Source: Belliella kenyensis (GTDB lineage: Bacteria; Bacteroidota; Bacteroidia; Cytophagales; Cyclobacteriaceae). Taken from it: a stretch of 64,000 nucleotides of DNA. Made by a program: the position numbers and the translations under genes. The notes under the pieces were generated by a model. It searched no databases and had not been told where the DNA came from. It worked only from the letters and a program-made list of their open reading frames with translations. Shown here one piece after another: positions 55,011 through 63,272 of the stretch (position 1 is its first letter; each line of letters starts with the position of its first letter). The stretch lies in NCBI RefSeq assembly GCF_022549675.1, contig NZ_JAKZGR010000015.1:1-64000 (forward strand). The letters run 5' to 3'.

Positions 55011-55499
55011 TTACTTCCTAAAATCTTTACCAAAGTCTTGAAATATTTCATGTACAGCAGGACAGACCTGAGTATTTGTTAAAGTTAGGTTGAGGATTCC
55101 ATGCATATTCTTTCGATTTGTATGAGGATATTCTCTACAGGCTTTTGGTCTTTCTTCATAGACGAAGCAGGTATTATCTTCATTGAGAAATGGACAAGGC
55201 GATGATTTCAAAACAAAATCTCCTTCCTCATCTCGGTAAAGATATTCATCAATAAAAGCTGAAGATTTCATTCTAAAGACTTTGGCTATTCTATCTATAT
55301 CAGTTTGAATAAATATCGGGCTTGTTGTCTTACAGCAATTTGCACAATTTAAGCAATCTATCTTTGAAAATTTCTCTTCATGAGCTTCTAAAAACATTTT
55401 ATCCAAGGCCTTGGGCTTAATCTTTCTTAGTCTCTCTTTCGTCTTTTTATGAATAGTGAAATCTGCCTTTGATTGATTTTTAAAATTTTCTAAATCCAT
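55011..55499 (-). CDS. YkgJ-family cysteine-cluster protein
   Basis: The protein (about 162 residues from M at 55499) carries the metal-binding cysteine pattern CLNCANCC, then a later CPFLNEDNTCFVYEERPKACREYP block, typical of the YkgJ family that may bind zinc or an iron-sulfur cluster. The function is unknown. A longer frame starts at 55535, but its twelve extra residues (MEIKIYSLFYTK) look like non-coding sequence, so M13 is chosen. It is divergent from the ArsC-like gene. Confidence 0.82.
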   Translation of the reverse strand: MDLENFKNQSKADFTIHKKTKERLRKIKPKALDKMFLEAHEEKFSKIDCLNCANCCKTTSPIFIQTDIDRIAKVFRMKSSAFIDEYLYRDEEGDFVLKSSPCPFLNEDNTCFVYEERPKACREYPHTNRKNMHGILNLTLTNTQVCPAVHEIFQDFGKDFRK

Positions 55500-55608
55500 T
55501 TTAGTATAAAACAGCGAATAAATTTTAATTTCCACAAATTATTCGACCTATAATTTTTATTTTTAAAATTTTAACCTTAACTTATACCAACACCAAACGC
55601 ATACTGTC

Positions 55609-55968
55609 ATGAAAATGCATCCAAACGAATTGTTCTTCTACTACAATCCTTCTCACAATGTAGACAAACAAGTGAGGGCATATGCCCATGCAGTCGCCAA
55701 ACATGTCAACGAAATCAATATTGACAAAGAGAAGATTACCTCTACAGGCTGGAGGTCTATTCTTAACAAACTCAATTTGAGACCAAAAGATCTATTGAAT
55801 AGAGCTCATCCAGATTACCAATCCCATATTGCTGGCAAAAGCTGGGATGACGAAAGCTGGTTACAAATTCTCATTAAATACCCGCACCTAATCAAGGCTC
55901 CCATAGCCATTATGAAAGATAAAGCGGTGCTTTGCACATCACCCAACCAGATCCTCCGGTTAAACTGA
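55609..55968 (+). CDS. ArsC-like protein lacking the catalytic cysteine
   Basis: The 119-residue protein has the thioredoxin-fold layout of ArsC/YffB proteins: LFFYYNPSHNVDKQ, LNKLNLRPKDLLNR, and the late LIKYPHLIKAPIAIMKDKAVLC. In ArsC, NPxCS carries the active cysteine; here the position is histidine (NPSHN), and the arginine usually before PI is alanine (KAPIAI). It therefore cannot act as a standard arsenate reductase and is probably a pseudo-enzyme or a binding protein. It faces cvfB with a single base between the stops. Confidence 0.8.
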   Translation: MKMHPNELFFYYNPSHNVDKQVRAYAHAVAKHVNEINIDKEKITSTGWRSILNKLNLRPKDLLNRAHPDYQSHIAGKSWDDESWLQILIKYPHLIKAPIAIMKDKAVLCTSPNQILRLN

Positions 55969-55969
55969 C

Positions 55970-56797
55970 TTAAAGCAACTCAATACCGTCCTGACGGATA
56001 TTGATTAATTTTGCGCTATATAGTTGGCCGATGGATTGTTTGAAATGTTTTTTACTCATACCCAATAATTCTTTGATGGACTCTGGGGATGATTTATCAT
56101 GAAGGGGCAAAAACTTCTTAACTTTTAATAAAGCAAGGATTTTTTCAGCCCCTTCCTCGTATTTCTCTCTTCCTGATGGCGTCAAGCTAAGGTCTATCTT
56201 ACCATCTTCCCTTTTCTTTTTGACAAATGCCCTCACTTTCTGACCCAACTCAATAGATTCAAACACTTCATTTCTATAGATCAAACCTTCAAATGCCTGC
56301 TCTATCAAAGCTTTATAACCAAGGTCAGACTGAGCAAAAACGAGCGCTTCCACTTCTTGTCCTTCTTCAAATCCACGGGTATCTTCTTCCAAAAAATCAT
56401 CATATTTATTGACTCCTATAAGTCTATTTGTCTTGAAATCAATACATACCCTTATCAGATACTTCTCCCCTACGACCATGTCCTCGCGCATTTCAGACTT
56501 GGGGACGAAAAGATCCTTCATCAGTCCCCAATCCATGAAAGCACCAAATTTGGTGATTTCTTTAGCCTCCATCACTGCAAATTCATCTAGTAAAGCTACA
56601 GGGGGCGTGGTGACAGCTACAGGTCTATCTTCACTATCTGTGTATACAAAAACCTCTATTTCTGTACCTGTTTCCACATCTTCTGGCAAATAACTTTTTG
56701 GTAAAAGTACTTCTCCCCCATCATGCAAGGCCAAATAAGCACCATGGGCTGTAAATCTATTGATCAATAGGCTGTTGATTCTTCCTAATTCTTTCAT
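55970..56797 (-). CDS. cvfB: CvfB-type S1 RNA-binding protein
   Basis: The 275-residue protein matches CvfB/YitL: a chain of S1-like beta-barrel domains (about 1-65, 70-135, 145-215; NRFTAHGAYLAL, DWGLMKDLFVPKSEM and GYKALIEQAFEGLIYRNEVF are the S1-type cores) and a C-terminal winged helix (about 220-275). In Staphylococcus it binds RNA and affects virulence gene expression; the role in Bacteroidota is unknown. It has no signal or membrane part. It is divergent from hbd. Confidence 0.85.
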   Translation of the reverse strand: MKELGRINSLLINRFTAHGAYLALHDGGEVLLPKSYLPEDVETGTEIEVFVYTDSEDRPVAVTTPPVALLDEFAVMEAKEITKFGAFMDWGLMKDLFVPKSEMREDMVVGEKYLIRVCIDFKTNRLIGVNKYDDFLEEDTRGFEEGQEVEALVFAQSDLGYKALIEQAFEGLIYRNEVFESIELGQKVRAFVKKKREDGKIDLSLTPSGREKYEEGAEKILALLKVKKFLPLHDKSSPESIKELLGMSKKHFKQSIGQLYSAKLINIRQDGIELL

Positions 56798-56831
56798 ACC
56801 TCAAAGGTAAAGAAATAACTTGATGTAGAAA

Positions 56832-56862
56832 TTGGAAAAAGTAGCTAATCGGCTTAGATTTG
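56832..56862 (+). promoter_or_regulatory. Bacteroidota-type promoter of hbd
   Basis: TTG (56832-56834), a 20-base spacer, then TAGATTTG (56855-56862), close to the TTTG-N19/20-TAnnTTTG consensus. The chosen ATG is at 56924. Confidence 0.5.
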
Positions 56863-56923
56863 GCTTTGATCTGAAATTTTTCTGATCTTGTTAGATTTAA
56901 AAGTAAATGTAAACCCAATAAAA

Positions 56924-57814
56924 ATGAAAAATATAGCAGTAATAGGCTCTGGAACTATGGGCAATGGAATCGCACATGTATTTGCTCAGCATGGCTTCAT
57001 GGTAGCATTGATAGATGTCAATCCCTCAGCGCTGGACAAGGCGGTTGCCACCATCCAAAAAAACCTTGATAGACAAGTTTCCAAGGGAATTATCAATGAA
57101 GAACAAAAAGAAACTGCTCTTAACAACATCAAAACTTACACCCAGCTCTCAGATGGTGTCGCTCAGGCAGACTTGGTAGTAGAGGCTGCAACAGAAAATG
57201 TAGACATCAAACTGAAAATATTCAAGGAGCTAGATGAATTATGTCCATCACATACCGTCTTAGCTTCCAATACCAGCTCCATATCTATCACCAAAATAGG
57301 AGCTGCTACACAGAGACCAGAGAAAGTAATAGGCATGCACTTCATGAACCCTGTACCAGTCATGAAGCTGATAGAAGTAATCAGAGGCTATGCTACTTCA
57401 GATCAAGTCACCAGTGAAATCATGGAGCTTTCAAGAAACCTAGACAAAGAGCCCGTGGAAGTTAATGATTACCCTGGTTTTGTGGCCAATAGGATTTTGA
57501 TGCCAATGATCAATGAAGCCATATATACCTTGTACGAGGGAGTAGCCGGTGTATCAGAAATTGATACCGTGATGAAACTAGGTATGGCTCATCCTATGGG
57601 GCCATTACAATTGGCTGATTTCATAGGTCTTGATGTATGTCTTTCTATCCTACGTGTTCTTTATGAAGGTTTTGGAAACCCCAAATATGCACCATGTCCG
57701 CTACTTGTAAATATGGTTCAAGCAGGATACAAAGGTGTGAAAACTGGAGAAGGTTTCTATAAGCATACTCCTGGATCCAAAGAAATAGTAGTATCCGCAC
57801 AGTTCAAAAAGTAA
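56924..57814 (+). CDS. hbd: 3-hydroxybutyryl-CoA dehydrogenase
   Basis: NAD(P)-dependent oxidoreductase that interconverts 3-hydroxybutyryl-CoA and acetoacetyl-CoA in fatty-acid, amino-acid or PHB metabolism. The 296-residue protein has a Rossmann start (KNIAVIGSGTMGNGIAHVFAQHG), an ASNTSS segment, the HFMNPVPVMKLIEVI catalytic-region block, and a C-terminal domain with NRILMPMINEA and HPMGPLQLADFIGLD. An earlier TTG at 56888 would add 12 unconserved residues, so the ATG is chosen. It would act downstream of glutaryl-CoA dehydrogenase. It is a single gene. Confidence 0.93.
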   Translation: MKNIAVIGSGTMGNGIAHVFAQHGFMVALIDVNPSALDKAVATIQKNLDRQVSKGIINEEQKETALNNIKTYTQLSDGVAQADLVVEAATENVDIKLKIFKELDELCPSHTVLASNTSSISITKIGAATQRPEKVIGMHFMNPVPVMKLIEVIRGYATSDQVTSEIMELSRNLDKEPVEVNDYPGFVANRILMPMINEAIYTLYEGVAGVSEIDTVMKLGMAHPMGPLQLADFIGLDVCLSILRVLYEGFGNPKYAPCPLLVNMVQAGYKGVKTGEGFYKHTPGSKEIVVSAQFKK

Positions 57815-57977
57815 ACATCAATTTCATTCAAATTGGATGACTTTTACAAAGTTAAAACTTGAACATAGTTTTTGTATTTATATAGTTTCCAACTTTGGAA
57901 AAGTTAAAAATCTAGGGGAAGCATTTCCCATTCGAAGTTGAAGTAATATTAGCGTTTTATTTATTTAAAATTTCATC

Positions 57978-58595
57978 ATGCATATTGCAGTATCAGGAAA
58001 TATAGGAAGTGGAAAAACCACATTGACAGAGAAATTGGCAAAACACTATGGGTGGAAAGCAGAATTTGAATCCGTAGATAATAATCCATATTTGGCAGAT
58101 TTCTATGAAGATATGAAGAAATGGTCCTTCCACCTTCAAGTATTCTTTCTAAACAGTAGATTTAACCAAATCAATAAAATCAGAGAAAGTAAGCAGTCTA
58201 TCATTCAAGATAGAACGATCTATGAAGATGCTTATATTTTTGCCGCTAATCTTCATAAATCAAACCTGATTTCTCAACGTGATTATGATAATTATCTGAA
58301 CCTATTCCACTCTATGATTGCTTTCGTTCAAGCACCTGATTTGTTGATCTATTTAAAAGCAGATATTCCAAAGCTTGTTGGGCAAATCGAGAAGAGAGGA
58401 AGAGATTACGAAAATTCCATTCGAATTGATTATTTAAAAAATTTAAACTCACACTACGAAGATTGGATCGGTGGATATGATAAAGGAAAATTACTCATCG
58501 TAGATGTAAATGATATGGATTTTGTGGCTAACCCCGAAGATTTTTCAACAATAGTAAACATGGTAGATAGAGAGATTCATGGATTATTTTCTTGA
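57978..58595 (+). CDS. Deoxynucleoside kinase (dAdo/dGuo kinase type)
   Basis: The 205-residue enzyme of the deoxynucleoside kinase family phosphorylates deoxynucleosides in salvage. It has P-loop GNIGSGKTT (7-15), the FESVDNNPYLADFYED segment near the substrate site, a DRTIYEDAYIFA motif and a lid region KRGRDYE. Which base it prefers cannot be told; Bacteroidota members are often deoxyadenosine or deoxyguanosine kinases. Single gene, with a 163-base non-coding gap before it that has no further signals. Confidence 0.9.
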   Translation: MHIAVSGNIGSGKTTLTEKLAKHYGWKAEFESVDNNPYLADFYEDMKKWSFHLQVFFLNSRFNQINKIRESKQSIIQDRTIYEDAYIFAANLHKSNLISQRDYDNYLNLFHSMIAFVQAPDLLIYLKADIPKLVGQIEKRGRDYENSIRIDYLKNLNSHYEDWIGGYDKGKLLIVDVNDMDFVANPEDFSTIVNMVDREIHGLFS

Positions 58596-58777
58596 ATTTA
58601 CTACCACATAGTGCTGCTTTTATAATTTGAATTTTATCTCATTAGTTTATAATTATTTCCAGATCATTATCATATTTTAACGTTTCATGCTTTGTAAATA
58701 AGTTGAAAATTATGAATTACAAAAAAACATAGTTAAATTTTAACTTGAATAATTTCAACCTATCAACACACCACAAC

Positions 58778-60187
58778 ATGAAAACAAAATCCTTGCTTTT
58801 GATAGTATTTGCAGTTTTTGCTTTTGGCTGTAAAGAAGAAAATGCTTTCAATCCAAAAGTAATCATCGCCGGTAATCTCTCAAATTTAGATACTGAAGAA
58901 ATCAAATTGTATTTAGATGAAGAGATTGCCAGTTCAAACCTTGCGGATGACGGTAGCTTTCATTTAAGTTTCGATGCCGACAAATTTGAAAACTATATGC
59001 TTATCATCGGTAGAGAAAGATTAAACCTCTTCTTGAGCCCTGGTGATAGTTTGTACATCAAGGGTGACGCCGCGAAGTTCGAAGAATCCATTGTATTCTC
59101 AGGAGACCACGAAGCTGAGAATACCTATTTGTACGAAAAAGATAATATAAATACGAAAAGTGGACTTTCAAATTACATGGAATTAATGGGATTAGATAAA
59201 GATGCCTATTTCCACAAAAAAGACAGCGCCTTTGGATTGACCAGATCAAGATATGAAAGTATCAAAACCGAAAGAGCTTTTGACGGAGACTTTGTCACCT
59301 TAGAAGATGCTTATTATGAATACGAGCCATTGATTTATGATGGTATGTATCCAATGTATTATGCTTATATCAATAAAGTGAGTCAAGACTCTGTGGATTT
59401 CCCACATGAGGAAGTAAAAGCTAAATTCGGGCAAGTCCACCTCGGCAGGGAAGATTTATTAGACTCTCGATCATATACCAATGTGGTAGATAGAAGAATT
59501 GGAGATAGGGTTTCTGAAATGATGAAATCCGATAGCAGCTTGCTAAAAGATCCTTCAGGCTACGAAAAAGCTCGATTCACAGCGTTGGAAGATATGATTG
59601 AAAATCAAGTGGTCAAAGACAAATTCCTCTTTGATTACATCAAATCCAACATGCAATATAGGGGACCTGAGCATACCGAAGTTTCTTACAAAAAATTCAT
59701 GAAGGAAAATCAAAGTCCTAAACTGGCTGCCAAACTTGAAGCATTAAAAGATAAGTGGGAACCAATCATGCCTGGCAAAGAAGTCCCTGATTTTTCTTTT
59801 GTAAACATTGAGGGTGAAGAGGTTAACTTGAGTGATTTAAAAGGTAACTTGGTGTACATTGACATTTGGGCTACTTGGTGTGGACCTTGTATCGCTGAGC
59901 ATCCGCATTGGGACAAAATGAAAGAAGAATATAAAGATAAATCTATTGCATTCCTTACAGTATCTATAGACGATTCAAAGGATCCGTGGGAGAAAATGGT
60001 CAAATCAAAAAATATGGAAGGTCTGCAATGGTTTGCTGAAAATGCATGGAAATCAGAACTTGCAAAACACTTTATGGTAAATGCCATCCCGAGATTCATC
60101 CTACTAGACAAAGAAGGAAAAATCATCGATCCTTCTGCTGATAGACCATCAGGCAATATCAGAACGAAAGTCGATCAACATCTTTAA
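58778..60187 (+). CDS. Thioredoxin-like (TlpA type) lipoprotein
   Basis: The 469-residue lipoprotein has a lipobox (FAVFAFGC, about residue 17) and an N-terminal DUF4369-like beta domain (about 20-115), a helical middle part and a C-terminal thioredoxin domain (about 330-469) with the catalytic WCGPC motif. Such proteins are periplasmic thiol-disulfide exchange proteins, often with unknown client. An in-frame TTG at 58745 adds eleven residues before a proper signal peptide, so the ATG at 58778 is chosen. The gene ends at a strong terminator. Confidence 0.88.
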   Translation: MKTKSLLLIVFAVFAFGCKEENAFNPKVIIAGNLSNLDTEEIKLYLDEEIASSNLADDGSFHLSFDADKFENYMLIIGRERLNLFLSPGDSLYIKGDAAKFEESIVFSGDHEAENTYLYEKDNINTKSGLSNYMELMGLDKDAYFHKKDSAFGLTRSRYESIKTERAFDGDFVTLEDAYYEYEPLIYDGMYPMYYAYINKVSQDSVDFPHEEVKAKFGQVHLGREDLLDSRSYTNVVDRRIGDRVSEMMKSDSSLLKDPSGYEKARFTALEDMIENQVVKDKFLFDYIKSNMQYRGPEHTEVSYKKFMKENQSPKLAAKLEALKDKWEPIMPGKEVPDFSFVNIEGEEVNLSDLKGNLVYIDIWATWCGPCIAEHPHWDKMKEEYKDKSIAFLTVSIDDSKDPWEKMVKSKNMEGLQWFAENAWKSELAKHFMVNAIPRFILLDKEGKIIDPSADRPSGNIRTKVDQHL

Positions 60188-60235
60188 GAGAAACATGAAA
60201 ATTTAGGATAACTTTATAGACAATATTCAAGACAG

Positions 60236-60271
60236 AAAAAGTGGGGAGATAGATATCTCTCCACTTTTTTT
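60236..60271 (+). terminator. Rho-independent terminator after the TlpA-like gene
   Basis: AAAAAGTGG with the GGAGAT extension pairs with ATCTCTCCACTTTTT around a four-base loop, followed by further Ts. The next gene starts 23 bases later. Confidence 0.85.
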
Positions 60272-60293
60272 AAGTATCCCAACAGCAACAAAA

Positions 60294-61295
60294 ATGAAAT
60301 ATTGGTTCAACTACTTTCTACGACTAATAGTCAAATTTGCTTTACATTTATTTTATCACAAAATAGTCGTAGATGGAAAGAAGCATATCCCAAAAGACAA
60401 GGCAGTAATTATCGTCAGCAATCATCAAAATGCACTGATTGATCCCTTGATGATAGCTACACATACGCGATTGGAACCACATTTTCTCACACGTGCATCT
60501 GCATTTCGGAATCCATTTTTTGCCAAGTTGCTAGATTACATTAGGATGATTCCAATCTATCGCGTCCGAGACGGCGTCAAAAACATGGAGAAAAACCAAG
60601 AAACCTTTGACAAAAGCATTCATGTATTGCTTGGAAAAGGCTCTATGCTGATCTTCGGGGAAGGAAGTCACAGTACACTTAGAAATCTTAGACCTTTGAA
60701 AAAAGGATTTGCTAGAATAGCATTTCAAACCTTAGAAAAAAATCCAGACTTGGATCTTGTAATCCTCCCAGTAGGGATCAATTATTCCAATCATTTTCAT
60801 TCTGGAAGCAAAGTCCGGATTTCATTTGGTGAATATATAGAAGCAAAAATGCATTATCCTAACTTTGATAGCTTAATCAAAACTACACATCAAGCATTGG
60901 AAAAACTTGTGGTGAATATTCCCGATGAAAACTATGAGAACTTACTTCATCAATTAATCGATCATAAAGTTGATCTGACTTCAAAAATTGCTGTAGACCA
61001 ATTTATTGAAGCCAAACAACCTCAGAACAAGCTTTCAAAACCTACCTATTTGCGTAACAAGTTAATGAAACTTTTCCATCTGCCCCTCTACTGGACTTGG
61101 TTACGAATATCAAATAAAATCAAAGACGCTACCTTTATCGCAACCTTTAAATTTATCATTGGACTGGTAGGGTTACCAGCATGGTATTTTACCCTTATTT
61201 TAGCAAGTATTGCACTAGGACATAAGGATTGGGCATTTACTTATCTGCTTCTTGCAGTCATATTCCTTTTGACAAACAAGAACCCACAAAAATAG
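60294..61295 (+). CDS. 1-acylglycerol-3-phosphate acyltransferase-like protein
   Basis: The 333-residue protein has a PlsC acyltransferase domain (about 25-215). The NHQNALIDPL segment carries the catalytic His and Asp (spaced as in many Bacteroidota homologues), and GEGSHSTLRNLRPLKKG is the substrate-binding EG block. A C-terminal hydrophobic extension (about 265-330) with two to three membrane segments follows. It probably acylates lysophospholipids or lipid precursors in the inner membrane. It is separated from hppD by 55 bases. Confidence 0.85.
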   Translation: MKYWFNYFLRLIVKFALHLFYHKIVVDGKKHIPKDKAVIIVSNHQNALIDPLMIATHTRLEPHFLTRASAFRNPFFAKLLDYIRMIPIYRVRDGVKNMEKNQETFDKSIHVLLGKGSMLIFGEGSHSTLRNLRPLKKGFARIAFQTLEKNPDLDLVILPVGINYSNHFHSGSKVRISFGEYIEAKMHYPNFDSLIKTTHQALEKLVVNIPDENYENLLHQLIDHKVDLTSKIAVDQFIEAKQPQNKLSKPTYLRNKLMKLFHLPLYWTWLRISNKIKDATFIATFKFIIGLVGLPAWYFTLILASIALGHKDWAFTYLLLAVIFLLTNKNPQK

Positions 61296-61310
61296 TCTAA
61301 CATATTTTTT

Positions 61311-61318
61311 TATCTTTG
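61311..61318 (+). promoter_or_regulatory. Possible -7 box of hppD
   Basis: TATCTTTG matches TAnnTTTG and lies 32 bases before the hppD ATG at 61351. No TTTG -33 element is seen at normal spacing, so the call is weak. Confidence 0.35.
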
Positions 61319-61350
61319 TAATCAATAGTATAAACCCAAATTTGAACAAA

Positions 61351-62445
61351 ATGGAACAAGATTTTCTCCCAATCAACGGGACAGATTATGTTGAAATGTA
61401 TGTGGGCAATGCCAAGCAATCAGCCCTTTATTATCAATACGCTTTTGGATATGAACTGATTGCTTATGCAGGACCAGAGACGGGCATCAGAGACAGAGCA
61501 TCTTATGTACTGAAGCAAGACAAAATTAGACTTGTACTCACCACCCCCTTGCAGCAAGATCATCCTATAGCTGATCATATCAAAAAACATGGTGACGGTG
61601 TCAAAGTACTTGCCCTTTGGGTAGACGATGCCGAGAAATCATGGAAAGAGACCACTTCAAGAGGTGCCGTTTCTTACCAAGAGCCTAAAATCCTCAAAGA
61701 TGATAATGGAGAAGTAAAAGTAGCTTCCATCAGAACCTATGGCGAAACGATTCACACTTTCGTAGAAAGGAAAAACTATAATGGGATATTCCTACCTGGC
61801 TACAAACCCAGAACATCAGAATACAAAAGTACTTCTATTGGTCTTAAATACATAGATCATTGTGTCGGTAATGTAGGTTGGGGAGAGATGAATAAGTGGG
61901 TAGATTTCTATGAAAATGTCATGGGATTCAAGCTATTGATCACTTTTGATGATAAAGACATCTCCACAGAATATTCGGCACTGATGTCCAAAGTAGTGTC
62001 CAATGGAAATGGCTTCATCAAGTTCCCGATCAATGAACCAGCAGAAGGAAAGAAAAAATCTCAAATTGAGGAGTACTTGGATTTTTACAATGGTGCTGGT
62101 GTACAGCACATGGCAATCGCTACGGACGATATTGTACATACTGTATCAGAATTGAGAAAAAGAGGTGTGGAGTTCCTAGAAGTACCTTCCACATATTATG
62201 ATGATCTACTAGAGCGTGTAGGAGAAATCGACGAAGACCTTAAGCCTCTCAAAGACCTTAACATTTTGGTAGATAGAGATGATGAGGGCTATTTGCTTCA
62301 GATCTTCACCAAGCCTGTACAAGATAGACCAACTTTATTCTATGAGATCATCCAAAGAAAAGGTGCCAAATCCTTTGGTAAAGGTAATTTTAAGGCACTC
62401 TTCGAAGCCATTGAGCGAGAACAAGAGTTGAGAGGTAACTTATAA
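61351..62445 (+). CDS. hppD: 4-hydroxyphenylpyruvate dioxygenase
   Basis: Iron(II) enzyme that converts 4-hydroxyphenylpyruvate to homogentisate in tyrosine breakdown. The 364-residue protein has two glyoxalase-like halves. The metal ligands sit in the second half: His in IDHCVGNV, His in GVQHMAIATDD and Glu in FYEIIQRKGAKSFG. The ending GKGNFKALFEAIEREQ is the family signature. A TTG three codons upstream (61342) also opens the frame, but the ATG is chosen. It shares the amino-acid breakdown theme with kynA and gcdH, though not their operon. Confidence 0.94.
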   Translation: MEQDFLPINGTDYVEMYVGNAKQSALYYQYAFGYELIAYAGPETGIRDRASYVLKQDKIRLVLTTPLQQDHPIADHIKKHGDGVKVLALWVDDAEKSWKETTSRGAVSYQEPKILKDDNGEVKVASIRTYGETIHTFVERKNYNGIFLPGYKPRTSEYKSTSIGLKYIDHCVGNVGWGEMNKWVDFYENVMGFKLLITFDDKDISTEYSALMSKVVSNGNGFIKFPINEPAEGKKKSQIEEYLDFYNGAGVQHMAIATDDIVHTVSELRKRGVEFLEVPSTYYDDLLERVGEIDEDLKPLKDLNILVDRDDEGYLLQIFTKPVQDRPTLFYEIIQRKGAKSFGKGNFKALFEAIEREQELRGNL

Positions 62446-62455
62446 ATTGTGCTTT

Positions 62456-62539
62456 GCTGTCTCAGCTGTGATCTGCATGTGATGAATTGTGTTTCTGAGT
62501 TCATCAATTAAGATTTATTTCAGGTGAGACAGCTTTTTT
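62456..62539 (+). terminator. Candidate terminator after hppD
   Basis: GCTGTCTCA (62456-62464) pairs with TGAGACAGC (62525-62533), followed by TTTTTT (62534-62539). The loop is large (60 bases) but holds an inner stem. The T-run overlaps the end of the convergent DUF4269 gene. Confidence 0.5.
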
Positions 62540-63077
62540 ACTTCAATAAGCAAAGCTCATGGTCCAAAGCTAAAAGCGCTTCATAAGGATCACCTTTCAG
62601 CCCTAGAACCTTAGCAAATGCAGGTTCAGTCTTGAAGCCTTGCTTTTTCAAGGCTATAATTTCCTGTCTAAATTCCTCCCCCATTTTTTGCAACAAGGCA
62701 TGCTCAATCAGCATGTGCTTATAGGCATATTGTTCTTTGCTTGGTGTCTTTTGTCCGAAAATTTCAATCTCAAAATCAGCTACAAAGAAATTAGCAATCA
62801 CTGAATACCCTGAATGCTTCATAGTTTCTCTGATTTCAAAGCCTGAAAATGAACCAAAGCTATCAATTAGCTTTTGCTTGAAATCTTCTGCATTATCAAA
62901 AGAACAAATGATATCCAAGTCACTACTTTCTATATCAATATTGATCGGGAATGTTCCCACTAAGATTGGTTCAAAACTATGGAATACACCGAAAACATCA
63001 AGTGACAATAACAAACTGAAAGCACTCCTATGCCTTTCACTTCCCTCAAGCAAATAGCTAATGCCTGAAAAATCCAT
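62538..63077 (-). CDS. DUF4269 protein, nucleotidyltransferase-like
   Basis: The 179-residue protein matches DUF4269. It has a nucleotidyltransferase-fold pattern (LVGTFPINIDIESSDLDIICSF, where the paired Asp residues would bind metal), and then a C-terminal helical part. The role is unknown; related folds add nucleotides to small molecules or proteins. No toxin-antitoxin partner is visible. It faces hppD and is divergent from the phosphohexomutase gene. Confidence 0.8.
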   Translation of the reverse strand: MDFSGISYLLEGSERHRSAFSLLLSLDVFGVFHSFEPILVGTFPINIDIESSDLDIICSFDNAEDFKQKLIDSFGSFSGFEIRETMKHSGYSVIANFFVADFEIEIFGQKTPSKEQYAYKHMLIEHALLQKMGEEFRQEIIALKKQGFKTEPAFAKVLGLKGDPYEALLALDHELCLLK

Positions 63078-63272
63078 CGTGTAAATTTAAACAATTCATT
63101 TTTGATTTTTAGTTTAGTCTAGTGGTAAAACATGATCTTCTTGAGCAAATGACTTTACTAAACCATTAAAACGCCTCAAAATGTATCTTTTTTATTAATG
63201 ATATCCAGCCATTCCTTTTACATTGAATACTAAAATTTATAACTTGAGAGCTCATTCAAACTTTTTATTAAA

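Noticed and set aside
56888-56923. TTG start for hbd giving 12 more residues
   Set aside because: The added residues precede the dinucleotide-binding start and have no family match; the ATG fits better.
58745-58777. TTG start for the TlpA-like gene
   Set aside because: It would put eleven odd residues before a normal lipoprotein signal.
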